A DNA stretch of 19,633 nt from Hyphomicrobiales bacterium (GTDB taxonomy: Bacteria > Pseudomonadota > Alphaproteobacteria > Rhizobiales > Aestuariivirgaceae): the NCBI GenBank assembly GCA_023266715.1, contig JAHFPK010000021.1, positions 1-19,633 on the forward strand, written 5' to 3'. Position numbers and translations under genes: made by a program. The notes under the pieces were generated by a model. The model had not been told where the DNA came from. It was given only the letters and a program-made list of their open reading frames with translations, and did no database searches. Below, piece after piece: positions 1-6,317 of the stretch (positions within the stretch are counted from its first letter, which is position 1; every line of letters begins with the position of its first letter).

Positions 1-113
1 CGCAGGCCGAACAAGACGAGTGGGATTATCAAAAACTGGTGGCCAAATATGCGCAGTGGCCAGCTGCTTGGGCAGACGCCGTATTGAAAGCGACTTATGG
101 TGATGAATCATGA
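1..113 (+). CDS. C-terminal end of an unidentified protein (partial)
   Basis: The reading frame that ends at TGA 111-113 is open to the left edge of the window, so only about 36 C-terminal residues are visible. They are rich in Ala, Trp and acidic residues (ending AVLKATYGDES) and show no motif I recognise. It is on the same strand as the genes that follow, and its stop overlaps an ATG at 110 in an ATGA arrangement. No function can be given. Confidence 0.5.
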   Translation, partial: QAEQDEWDYQKLVAKYAQWPAAWADAVLKATYGDES

Positions 114-172
114 TTGACCACCTGAACCGTATTGTAACCATTGGAGGAAACCATGAAAACCCTATTGTTTAG
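110..172 (+). CDS. 20-residue ORF, doubtful
   Basis: This ORF starts in an ATGA overlap with the preceding stop and encodes MIDHLNRIVTIGGNHENPIV. It contains the ribosome-binding site and start of the next gene. Its first 12 bases (CATGATTGACCA, counting the preceding C) recur exactly at the start of the gene at 347. It may be a coupling peptide or the remnant of a duplicated gene start. No recognisable product. Confidence 0.15.
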   Translation: MIDHLNRIVTIGGNHENPIV

Positions 173-350
173 CATTTTTGTACTATTCCCACAGATTTCA
201 CTGGCAGCAACACCACATGAAATTGGTATGAGCGGCGCAGCAACAGGGATTGGATTGACAATCCTACTTTTTGTCTTTGTCGGTCTGGTTGTTGTGATTG
301 GGGCGATCTTCAAGGAAATAAAAAACTACAAGCACAAGGACAGACCATGA
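153..350 (+). CDS. Small exported or inner-membrane protein, 65 aa
   Basis: The ATG at 153 is preferred because GGAGG lies 5-6 bases upstream (143-147); a TTG at 141 in the same frame has no such site. Residues 1-18 look like a signal peptide: a Lys, then a hydrophobic run, then a small-residue site near SLA-A. A second hydrophobic stretch of about 22 residues (roughly 31-53) should form a membrane helix, followed by a Lys-rich tail (KEIKNYKHKDRP) likely on the cytoplasmic side. The stop overlaps the next ATG by ATGA, so the two tiny membrane proteins are probably translationally coupled. I do not recognise the family. A lysis accessory role is conceivable but unsupported. Confidence 0.6.
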   Translation: MKTLLFSIFVLFPQISLAATPHEIGMSGAATGIGLTILLFVFVGLVVVIGAIFKEIKNYKHKDRP

Positions 351-535
351 TTGACCATCGGGAATTCATCGAAACAAAGCATCAACGGGAGCGCCGTCAC
401 CGTAACGATGATTTAATCGTACTGATTGTCGTTGTGTTGTTGTGTGTTGCTTACTACTTTTGCGCGGAAAGCCCCGTCGTTCATGGTGTGGATGTAGAAC
501 ACGAACGCTCTGTCAATGGCACAATGAGAACATGA
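347..535 (+). CDS. Small single-helix membrane protein, 62 aa
   Basis: The gene starts at the ATGA overlap with the preceding stop. It has a highly charged N terminus with several Arg and His residues, one strongly hydrophobic helix at about residues 21-39 (LIVLIVVVLLCVAYYF), and a short polar tail. By the positive-inside rule the N terminus should be cytoplasmic. There is no lipobox or signal-peptidase site, so it does not fit an outer-membrane spanin. It pairs with the membrane protein upstream by position and coupling. Function unknown. Confidence 0.55.
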   Translation: MIDHREFIETKHQRERRHRNDDLIVLIVVVLLCVAYYFCAESPVVHGVDVEHERSVNGTMRT

Positions 536-549
536 AACGTCATTAGGAA

Positions 550-572
550 TCGCCGTCGCTTCAGGGCGGCGA
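550..572 (+). promoter_or_regulatory. Stem-loop in the leader of recT
   Basis: TCGCCG (550-555) pairs perfectly with CGGCGA (567-572). The inner T556-C557 can add a G-U and a C-G pair with G565-G566, leaving a 7-base loop. It lies in the only untranslated stretch of the left end (536-631), about 60 bases before the chosen recT start. No T-run follows, so it is a weak terminator candidate; a leader or processing structure is as likely. Confidence 0.3.
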
Positions 573-631
573 GGATGTCAAACCAGGAGCATAGCCGCGT
601 GAGCAACGATCATAATGAAAGGAGCAATACA

Positions 632-1591
632 ATGAACACATCAATCACAAAGGAAGCCAGTAAACAAAGCCCGATTGCGTCATTTAGCGGGTTTATGGAT
701 AAGCTCAAGCCGCAGCTCGCACGCGCATTGCCGTCTCACATGAACGCCGACCGCATGGCACGACTAGCGCTCACGCAGTTTAGTACTTCCACGGCGCTGC
801 AGCAGTGCGACCCAAAGAGTATCGCCGGCGCAATTATGACTGCGGCTCAGCTCGGCCTTGAGCCGGGAATCAACGGCCAAGGCTATCTGATTCCGTACAA
901 AACGACCTGCACATTCGTTCCTGGGTGGAAAGGTTTGGTTGACTTGGTATCTCGCAGCGGGCGCGCAACAGTATGGACCGGCGCTGTGCGTGATGGTGAT
1001 AAGTTTGAATACCAGCTTGGCGACGAACCGTTCTGCAAACACAAGCCCGGCGACGAGGACGACGATACGCCATTTACCCATGTGTATGCAATCGGCCGCG
1101 TAAAGGACGCTGCCATGCCGGTGATCGAGGTATGGAGCCGCGCAAAGGTGCTGAAGCATCTGGCGAAGTACAATAAGGTTGGCGACCGACACTATGCAAA
1201 ATCCGATGAAAACAACTTGGAAATGTATGCACGAAAATGTGCATTACTCCAGGTATTGAAATACATGCCTAGCAGCATTGAACTGTCAAATGCCATCACT
1301 GCCAGCCATGCAGCGGAAGCGGGCCATGGCGTGACTATTGAAAACGGGATTGTTATCGAAAGCGCAGATCAATTCGGTCAGGGTATTTCTGGCACCGGAA
1401 CTGAGAAAAAAGAACCTCCTATCTGTACGCCAGAACAATTCGCAGAGCTTGCGAAGGAATGGGAACATCTGTTGCGCGGCAAGAAGAAAAAACCGAAGCA
1501 GGCGATCGATGCCATCAAAACAAAATACGTGCTGACCAAGGAACAAGAGTTCCAGATCGATGCTTGGAGCCATGAAGGGAATGGTGAATAA
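632..1591 (+). CDS. recT: RecT-family single-strand annealing protein
   Basis: RecT proteins bind single-stranded DNA and anneal complementary strands, working with a partner exonuclease in phage recombination. The 319-residue product shows the family signature: a Pro-x-Ser-ile-x-x-Ala segment leading to QLGLEPG near residue 73, then YLIPY, TFVPGWKGLVDLV and RSG, and later the NNLEMYARKCAL helix. It is slightly longer than E. coli RecT (269 residues). The start at 632 is preferred because AAAGGAG lies 7 bases upstream; an in-frame ATG at 575 would add 19 residues but has no good ribosome site. The C-terminal 60 residues are charged and Lys-rich (GKKKKPKQ). The exonuclease gene begins one base after its stop, so the two should be co-translated. 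Confidence 0.93.
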   Translation: MNTSITKEASKQSPIASFSGFMDKLKPQLARALPSHMNADRMARLALTQFSTSTALQQCDPKSIAGAIMTAAQLGLEPGINGQGYLIPYKTTCTFVPGWKGLVDLVSRSGRATVWTGAVRDGDKFEYQLGDEPFCKHKPGDEDDDTPFTHVYAIGRVKDAAMPVIEVWSRAKVLKHLAKYNKVGDRHYAKSDENNLEMYARKCALLQVLKYMPSSIELSNAITASHAAEAGHGVTIENGIVIESADQFGQGISGTGTEKKEPPICTPEQFAELAKEWEHLLRGKKKKPKQAIDAIKTKYVLTKEQEFQIDAWSHEGNGE

Positions 1592-1592
1592 C

Positions 1593-3257
1593 ATGGAACA
1601 ACATGATTTTCTGCAGGGCAGTGAAGCTTGGCACCAACACCGCGCGACGCACTTCAATGCCAGCGACGCGGGTGCAATGCTCGGTATCAGTCCGTACAAG
1701 ACCCGCACCCAATTGCTCGATGAAATGGCGACCGGCATTGTGCCAAACGTAGACGAAGAAACACAGGAGCGTTTCGATGCAGGTCACCGCACGGAGGCAC
1801 TGGCTCGTCCGATTGCAGAAAAGATCATCGGGCGCTCGCTCTATCCTGTCATCGGCAGCGAAGGAAGACTATCAGCATCGTTCGATGGTCTGACCAGCGA
1901 TGACGCAATCTGCTTTGAGCATAAGCTGCTGAAGGGGTCACTCAGGACAATAGAAACCGCCGAGGATATTCCGGAACAGCATCGCGCGCAGATGGAGCAG
2001 CAACTAATGATTTCCGGCGCTAAAACCTGTCTGTTCATGGCAAGCAATTTTGACGCAGACGACAATTTGCTTGAAGAAATCCACGTTTATTACGACTCTG
2101 ATCAATCCATGCGGGATCGTTTATTGCAAGGCTGGACGCAATTCTCGATTGATCTTGAAACCCACCAGCCAAAGGTAATTTCCGAAAAGCCCACGGCACA
2201 GATATCAATCGAACTTCCAGCGCTGTTCGTTAATGCCCATGGCGCGATCATCGACAGCAATATAGAGGCGTTCGGCCTTGACCTTACTGCCAAACTGACC
2301 GAGGTACGCGCGATTAAACTGGTAAGCGACCAGGACTTCTCAAACGCCAAGGCTGCGGCTGCAATGTTCCGAGAACAGTATAAGAAACTTGAACTGGCAA
2401 AGGAAGCGATGCTGGCGCAGACCGTCACTATCGGAGAAGCGGCGCGCATGATAGACACATGGCGCGAGGATCTTCGCGTAACCGCGTTGCAATTGGAAAA
2501 GGACGTAGAACGCGAGGATTTGGCCAAGAAGCGTGCAATGGTCACAGAAGGCGCGCAGGTATTTTCCGACTACATCGCACATCTTGAAGAGGGAACGAAG
2601 CCGATCCGTCTGAACATCGAAAAGCCAGACTTCGCATCGGCCATCAAGGGCAAACGCAACTACACATCCATGCAGGACGCCATCCACACGCTGCTGGCGA
2701 ATGAAAAAATTAAGGCGGATTGCATCTCTAATGATATCAAGCAAAAGCTGGTGTGGTGCAAAGAACATGCCGCTGGAATGTCTATGCTATTCCCTGACTT
2801 GCAGCAACTTATCAGTAAGCCGAAGGAGGACTTCGAGCTAACCATCACCAGCCGCATCGATCATCACAAGGCTGCTGAAGCGGCCAAGCTGGAAGCTGAG
2901 CGCCAGCGCATTCAGGCGGTGGCTACGGCCAAGGCAGAGAGTGAGGCGGCGGCGAAACTAACCGAAGAGACAGTGCGCATCCGCGCCGAGGAAGAGGCCA
3001 GGGCGCGCGCCAAGGTAGAAGAAGAACAGCGCGCTACCCAAGATCAACGGGGGAAGACAGAGGAAGCGACGCACGCGCAGCCGCAAGCTACGGCAGCGCC
3101 ACAGGCACCCGCTGCCAGTACCCCACCTTTCACAATCGCTGACCTGATCGACCAATTCCTTGCCACCCGCACCGAGAGTGCCAAGGCCAAGGCAACCATG
3201 AGGGCAACTCTGCTTGAGTTTGTGAAGTTCGTTAATGTGCAAAAAGTGAGCAATTAA
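1593..3257 (+). CDS. YqaJ-family (lambda-exonuclease-like) recombinase with long C-terminal extension
   Basis: This is the probable 5'-3' exonuclease partner of RecT, making the single strands that RecT anneals. Residues about 5-200 form a YqaJ/PD-(D/E)xK nuclease: GSEAWHQHR near the N terminus, then D98 in SFDG, then E109-x-K111 in FEHK, with Gln-rich QMEQQLMISG helices behind. The family core is about 200 residues, whereas this protein has 554. The remainder is a helical region (about 220-400), a long charged coiled coil rich in Ala, Glu and Arg (about 415-500), a Pro/Ala/Gln linker, and a last helix of about 40 residues. The start at 1593 sits one base after the recT stop; upstream in-frame ATGs at 1560, 1572 and 1581 lie inside recT. 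The extension may bind RecT or single-strand binding protein, which is inference. Confidence 0.88.
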   Translation: MEQHDFLQGSEAWHQHRATHFNASDAGAMLGISPYKTRTQLLDEMATGIVPNVDEETQERFDAGHRTEALARPIAEKIIGRSLYPVIGSEGRLSASFDGLTSDDAICFEHKLLKGSLRTIETAEDIPEQHRAQMEQQLMISGAKTCLFMASNFDADDNLLEEIHVYYDSDQSMRDRLLQGWTQFSIDLETHQPKVISEKPTAQISIELPALFVNAHGAIIDSNIEAFGLDLTAKLTEVRAIKLVSDQDFSNAKAAAAMFREQYKKLELAKEAMLAQTVTIGEAARMIDTWREDLRVTALQLEKDVEREDLAKKRAMVTEGAQVFSDYIAHLEEGTKPIRLNIEKPDFASAIKGKRNYTSMQDAIHTLLANEKIKADCISNDIKQKLVWCKEHAAGMSMLFPDLQQLISKPKEDFELTITSRIDHHKAAEAAKLEAERQRIQAVATAKAESEAAAKLTEETVRIRAEEEARARAKVEEEQRATQDQRGKTEEATHAQPQATAAPQAPAASTPPFTIADLIDQFLATRTESAKAKATMRATLLEFVKFVNVQKVSN

Positions 3258-3258
3258 A

Positions 3259-3432
3259 ATGATTGGATTGATAATTTGCTGGTTCAAAGGCAAGCACCTG
3301 CGCGGAACACCGGTCAAACACGATCCCGCTGATGCTGATCAGCGCTCGAAATGGTGTTGTGCGCGGTGCGGAACTCAATGGGCGACCGGCAAGCGCCCAA
3401 AACTGTGGAATGACAATCGAGCTAGGAAATGA
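3259..3432 (+). CDS. Small Cys-rich protein, 57 aa
   Basis: The ATG lies one base after the exonuclease stop, and the gene's own stop overlaps the next start (ATGA at 3429-3432). The product begins with a short hydrophobic stretch (MIGLIICWF) and carries a C33-C34-x2-C37-G pair followed by a basic tail, like half of a zinc ribbon. Only three clustered Cys plus C7 and some His are present, so metal binding is possible but incomplete. No family recognised. Placement and coupling support it being expressed. Confidence 0.5.
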   Translation: MIGLIICWFKGKHLRGTPVKHDPADADQRSKWCCARCGTQWATGKRPKLWNDNRARK

Positions 3433-3656
3433 CCGATTATTACGAATCAGGCGGGGTGCCGCCATTACCTCCACATGAACGCGATAGGCTCATAAAATGC
3501 CAGAAGTGTGGCGACTTGTTTGTCGGGCCGCTTCTGGGTACCCATGTATGCAAAACTGAAAAGGAGAAAGACCATGAACTCACTGATCGCACTTACTCCG
3601 CAAGGGATGATGAAAGCCCAGGAAGATTGTATGACTTGGGTAATTCAAAAACTTGA
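3429..3656 (+). CDS. Small zinc-finger-like protein, 75 aa
   Basis: It starts in an ATGA overlap with the previous gene. Residues 24-41 carry C24-x2-C27-x11-H39-x-C41, a compact CCHC-type zinc-binding pattern, after a Pro-rich N terminus (GGVPPLPPHERDR). The last 27 codons overlap the start of the next gene in another frame (3574-3656), so the highly charged tail may be constrained mainly by the overlapping gene. Phages often carry such tiny zinc proteins near recombination genes, but the role here is unknown. Confidence 0.5.
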   Translation: MTDYYESGGVPPLPPHERDRLIKCQKCGDLFVGPLLGTHVCKTEKEKDHELTDRTYSARDDESPGRLYDLGNSKT

Positions 3657-4257
3657 AAAGGCAAAGCATGAACTTATGCTTGCCGATCAGAACTTCAATG
3701 CGCTGCAACGCGCAAAACTGCGTACACAAACCGCAACCACGATGATACGCAAGGCACGTGCTCGTTTGACGTTCTATGAAAAGATCAAAGCAGCACTTGA
3801 GGCAGGTTACTACATCATCCCGCCTTTCGATGTACAGGTGTTTGCTATCCGCACTGATCGTGGAAATCCACTAAAAGATACTGGAACACATAGTTGGACA
3901 AACGATGCAAATGCACGTTCTTTGCCAGTTGGCGAAGGAAATTATGTTGATCCTCGGCCAACACGAGAATATGTTGACGATACTACAGAAACAAATCGAG
4001 ACGGCACAACACGCGAAGTCAAAGTATTTGAAAATATCAACTGGGCTGAAGTTGATTTGCCAATCCGTGCGGTTAAACCACAAATAATCGAAGCGACAGG
4101 AAAGGCATTGGCACTCAAGATATTCGATGCGCTCGGCATAGCTCCGGCTTTCCGTAGTGCCGATCCGATCATTGTGGGGCATATTAAGCGTCCATATAGC
4201 AATGATGCGCCATTGACGTTCTTTGTGGCTTGGTGGTTGGATTACACGGACTTGTAA
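3574..4257 (+). CDS. Conserved-looking phage protein of unknown function, 227 aa
   Basis: The ATG at 3574 is preceded by AAGGAGA (3561-3567); upstream extension of the frame to 3508 has no ribosome site. Residues 1-75 look alpha-helical with many Lys and Gln (LEKAKHELMLADQNFNALQR). From about 80 the protein becomes mixed alpha/beta (AGYYIIPPFDVQVFAIRT) and ends with hydrophobic and aromatic residues (FFVAWWLDYTDL). No catalytic motif or membrane helix is obvious. It sits between the exonuclease and Gp37/Gp68 genes, suggesting a DNA-metabolism neighbourhood, but that is only context. Confidence 0.7.
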   Translation: MNSLIALTPQGMMKAQEDCMTWVIQKLEKAKHELMLADQNFNALQRAKLRTQTATTMIRKARARLTFYEKIKAALEAGYYIIPPFDVQVFAIRTDRGNPLKDTGTHSWTNDANARSLPVGEGNYVDPRPTREYVDDTTETNRDGTTREVKVFENINWAEVDLPIRAVKPQIIEATGKALALKIFDALGIAPAFRSADPIIVGHIKRPYSNDAPLTFFVAWWLDYTDL

Positions 4258-4260
4258 ATC

Positions 4261-5295
4261 ATGGCAGACAATACAAAAATTGAGTGGACTGATTCTACCT
4301 GGAACATAATCACCGGATGTTCCGTGGTATCCGCTGGCTGCAAAAATTGCTATGCGATGAAGTTGGCCGGCACACGGCTGCGCGATCATCCATCGCGCAA
4401 GGGGCTGACCACAGACACTAGCGCCGGACCGGTATGGACCGGCGAAGTCAGGTTCAACCAACAATGGCTCGACCAACCCTTGCGCTGGAAGCGGCCACGC
4501 ATGATCTTCGTCTGCGCGCATGGCGATCTGTTCCATGAAAGCGTACCGGACGAGTGGATAGACAGGGTTTTCGCTGTGATGGCTTTGTGCCCGCAGCATA
4601 CGATGCAGTGCTTAACCAAAAGGCCAGGGCGGATGCGCGCGTACATGAGCGACCCGGATACTCCGGGTCGAGTCGCTCGCGCATCAGACCGACTCGCCGT
4701 TGCTCACGATATCGCCGCGATGTGTGGGCCGAGCGACTTTGAGTGGCCGCTGAGAAATTTTTGGGCGGGAACTTCTGTCGAGAATCAAGAAGCCGCCGAC
4801 GAGCGCATCCCGCTGTTGCTGCAGACGCCTGCAGCGGTGCGGTGGGTGAGTGTGGAGCCGCTGCTTGGGGCGGTTGAACTAAGCGCATGGCTTGACCTCA
4901 TCCAGTACGAGAAAGGCTCAGTCTGGATGCGGCGCAACATCGGACAAATGTACGACATGCTGGACTGGGTAGTTGTTGGCGGAGAATCAGGCCGAAACGC
5001 AAGGCCGATGCACCCCGCTTGGGCGCGCAGCCTACGCGATCAATGCAAGTCCGCCGGCGTACCGTTCCTGTTCAAGCAATGGGGCGGGTGGCAAATCGCA
5101 TCCGCAGAAAACGGGCACCACGACTGCGATATGGAACGCAACTCCGCAATCTGGGTTGATGTGGATGGAAAGATAGCCAAGCCATCATCGCTAGGGTTAA
5201 GTGATGCCGCTTATGCGATGGTGCGCACCAGCAAAAAATCCGCAGGCCGCTTACTCGATGGCGTGCTGCATGATGAGTATCCGGTGAAGCCATGA
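4261..5295 (+). CDS. Phage Gp37/Gp68 family protein (DUF5131)
   Basis: The N terminus has the family hallmark: IEWTDSTWN followed by three cysteines C20-x6-C27-x2-C30-Y. The family is known from phages and mobile elements and is described as a three-Cys-motif family. The cluster resembles a radical-SAM-like iron-sulfur site, but the spacing differs from the classical Cx3Cx2C. Other conserved blocks are WTGEVRF, CLTKRPGRM, WAGTSVENQ, RWVSVEPLLG, WVVVGGESGRNARP and FKQWGGW. At 344 residues the protein looks complete. In many genomes it is paired with a TcmP partner gene; no such partner is seen here. Its biochemical activity has not, to my knowledge, been settled. The ATG lies three bases after the previous stop with no strong ribosome site, so coupled translation is likely. 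Confidence 0.9.
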   Translation: MADNTKIEWTDSTWNIITGCSVVSAGCKNCYAMKLAGTRLRDHPSRKGLTTDTSAGPVWTGEVRFNQQWLDQPLRWKRPRMIFVCAHGDLFHESVPDEWIDRVFAVMALCPQHTMQCLTKRPGRMRAYMSDPDTPGRVARASDRLAVAHDIAAMCGPSDFEWPLRNFWAGTSVENQEAADERIPLLLQTPAAVRWVSVEPLLGAVELSAWLDLIQYEKGSVWMRRNIGQMYDMLDWVVVGGESGRNARPMHPAWARSLRDQCKSAGVPFLFKQWGGWQIASAENGHHDCDMERNSAIWVDVDGKIAKPSSLGLSDAAYAMVRTSKKSAGRLLDGVLHDEYPVKP

Positions 5296-5462
5296 CAAAC
5301 CACTACAAAATCCCCGCGCCATTCACCGACACCGTGATGTGCGACATCTGTAAGAAGGCGCGAACATCCGGCAAGCATGAGAAGTGCAGCCGTAAACGCC
5401 AGGGTATGTATGCGGAGAAGAATCACAGGCGTGCTCAGGTAAATGAGATGATAAAGCCATGA
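5292..5462 (+). CDS. Small zinc-knuckle-like protein, 56 aa
   Basis: It starts in the ATGA overlap with the Gp37/Gp68 stop and ends in an ATGA overlap with the next gene. The pattern C17-x2-C20-x8-H29-x2-C32 would make a compact zinc-binding knuckle. The rest is strongly basic (SRKRQGMYAEKNHRRAQ), so nucleic-acid binding is plausible. It may act with the Gp37/Gp68 protein given the tight coupling, but that is inference. Confidence 0.55.
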   Translation: MTNHYKIPAPFTDTVMCDICKKARTSGKHEKCSRKRQGMYAEKNHRRAQVNEMIKP

Positions 5463-5635
5463 CTCCTGCAGAACGGGTAAAGCGCATCCTTGATGAAGCG
5501 GTAGGAAGTGATCTTTCATCAAAAGAAAAATTCGAGTTTCTTCCAACCGTGAAGAACCGATCAACTCTTACACCACCACAAGAAAAGTGGTTGCGTGATA
5601 TAGAGAAGCGGATATTTGAAGAGGGGGATGAATGA
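5459..5635 (+). CDS. Small hypothetical protein, 58 aa
   Basis: It is coupled on both sides by ATGA overlaps (5459-5462 and 5632-5635). The product (starting MTPAERVKRILDEAVGS, ending EKRIFEEGDE) is soluble, helical and charged. It contains a LTPPQEKWLRDIEKRI segment of the kind seen in small phage proteins that cap or bind other proteins. No motif or family identified. Confidence 0.5.
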   Translation: MTPAERVKRILDEAVGSDLSSKEKFEFLPTVKNRSTLTPPQEKWLRDIEKRIFEEGDE

Positions 5636-5685
5636 CCGACCTTCTCACCACAACCGGCGCAACTTTCAACGGAGAAAAAAAATGA
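5632..5685 (+). CDS. 17-residue coupling peptide, doubtful
   Basis: This short ORF (MTDLLTTTGATFNGEKK) starts in one ATGA overlap and ends in another at 5682-5685. It completes an unbroken chain of four ATGA junctions. Its last codons contain the GGAGA ribosome site of the next gene. It may serve only to carry ribosomes across the gap. No evidence of a functional product. Confidence 0.2.
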   Translation: MTDLLTTTGATFNGEKK

Positions 5686-6269
5686 CATTTGATGAATGGA
5701 TGATAAAAAAAAACCCAAAGCATCATGCTACCGATGACACTGTAACATTACGCCTATTACGCGATTGCTGGCAAGATTCAGCGAAAATAGAGCGAGAGAC
5801 TTGCGCAAAACTATGTGATGAGCTTTTTGCAGATAGCGGATACCATCCATTTTTACGAAATGGTGCATTAAATTGTGGAACTGCTATTAGGATGCTATCT
5901 CAAGCAAACGAAGAAGCGAACTTGAGCGAAGGGTTAGGCCTTTGGTGGAGAACAGAAATGGACGAACGTGACTTCTGGATTCGCTGCGTAAATGCACGGT
6001 GCGTCATCGTGCCCGTGCCAACCTACTCAGCCTACGGAGACGATGGCAATACGCATGCAGAGCAGTTTACTGGGCTGAAGTTTGCGGCATTGCCATTCGA
6101 TGATAAGGCAGTTGGGCCGGACTACTACTTCATGATCGAAGAGGGTCAGACTGGAAGCGATCGCCTCTATGCGACTCCAGAAGACGCTCTCGTCGCATGT
6201 GAGGCAAAGGCCCAACGTCAAGGTCAGTCGACCGCTTGCGGAACTGAAAACAAAGAACCCGGCTGTTAG
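5682..6269 (+). CDS. Chimeric ORF: phage small protein fused to cassette ORF
   Basis: The ATG at 5682 follows GGAGA at 5671-5675 and overlaps the previous stop. The 195-residue product has two unlike halves. Residues 1-84 (with ERETCAKLCDEL and CGTAIRML) resemble a common class of small phage proteins that normally ends about here; the codons are AT-rich, with many A/T third positions. At 5931-5939, GGGTTAGGC is crossed, and codon use switches at once to G/C-rich third positions. The remaining 110 residues are unrelated. The frame would have stopped at 6213 had the attC-like core read GCCTAAC, but it reads GCCCAAC (TAA changed to CAA). It therefore continues through the hairpin to TAG 6267-6269. 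I infer that a cassette has inserted into, and truncated, the phage gene. Confidence 0.6.
   Translation: MTFDEWMIKKNPKHHATDDTVTLRLLRDCWQDSAKIERETCAKLCDELFADSGYHPFLRNGALNCGTAIRMLSQANEEANLSEGLGLWWRTEMDERDFWIRCVNARCVIVPVPTYSAYGDDGNTHAEQFTGLKFAALPFDDKAVGPDYYFMIEEGQTGSDRLYATPEDALVACEAKAQRQGQSTACGTENKEPGC
5899..5939 (+). other. Left border of cassette module I with upstream hairpin
   Basis: GGGTTAGGC (5931-5939) is the same 9-mer found at the internal boundaries of both modules (6288 and 8273). Immediately upstream, CTCAAG (5899-5904) can pair with CTTGAG (5921-5926). Read on the minus strand the border gives GCCTAAC, a 5-base spacer CCTTC, then GCTCAAGT. This resembles the left half of an attC site (compare GTTCAAGC in classical sites), but no matching right half is present. 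Confidence 0.45.
5933..6216 (+). repeat. 12-bp imperfect inverted repeat bounding the first cargo of module I
   Basis: GTTAGGCCTTTG at 5933-5944 is the reverse complement of CAAAGGCCCAAC at 6205-6216 except for one base (C6213 in place of T). The match goes five bases beyond the 7-base core that cassette ends normally share. The same feature, longer and perfect, is seen in module II. Confidence 0.6.
5958..6269 (+). CDS. Cassette-borne ORF, internal start, 103 aa
   Basis: Within the chimeric frame, an ATG at 5958 is preceded by GGTGGAG (5944-5950) with 7-base spacing, and lies 25 bases after the GTTAGGC border. That is a typical cassette leader, so the original cassette gene probably starts here. 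The product (MDERDFWIRCVNARCVIVPV...) is a small mixed alpha/beta protein with two early Cys and a C-terminal helix (TPEDALVACEAKA). It probably once ended at 6213-6215, giving 85 residues. No family recognised. Confidence 0.45.
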   Translation: MDERDFWIRCVNARCVIVPVPTYSAYGDDGNTHAEQFTGLKFAALPFDDKAVGPDYYFMIEEGQTGSDRLYATPEDALVACEAKAQRQGQSTACGTENKEPGC

Positions 6270-6296
6270 GCGGTCGGCTGCACCGCAGGGTTAGGC
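6210..6296. repeat. attC-like recombination site A (87 bp)
   Basis: Core GCCCAAC (6210-6216) pairs with GTTAGGC (6290-6296) with one mismatch at C6213. Five unpaired bases follow on each side (6217-6221 and 6285-6289). Then 6222-6235 pairs with 6270-6284 over 14 pairs, including one G-U, with a single bulged base, C6281, on the right arm. The terminal loop is 34 bases. This order of core, spacer, stem with extrahelical base and loop is the recognised architecture of integron attC sites. A second GTTAGGC occurs at 6265-6271 beside the loop. Sequence identity to any known attC was not tested. Confidence 0.65.
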
Positions 6297-6317
6297 TGGA
6301 TTTTAAGGAGAAATTAA

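Noticed and set aside
5195..5201. GTTAAGT matching the GTTRRRY consensus in the Gp37/Gp68 gene
   Set aside because: No matching left core or hairpin upstream, and it lies in a conserved coding region.
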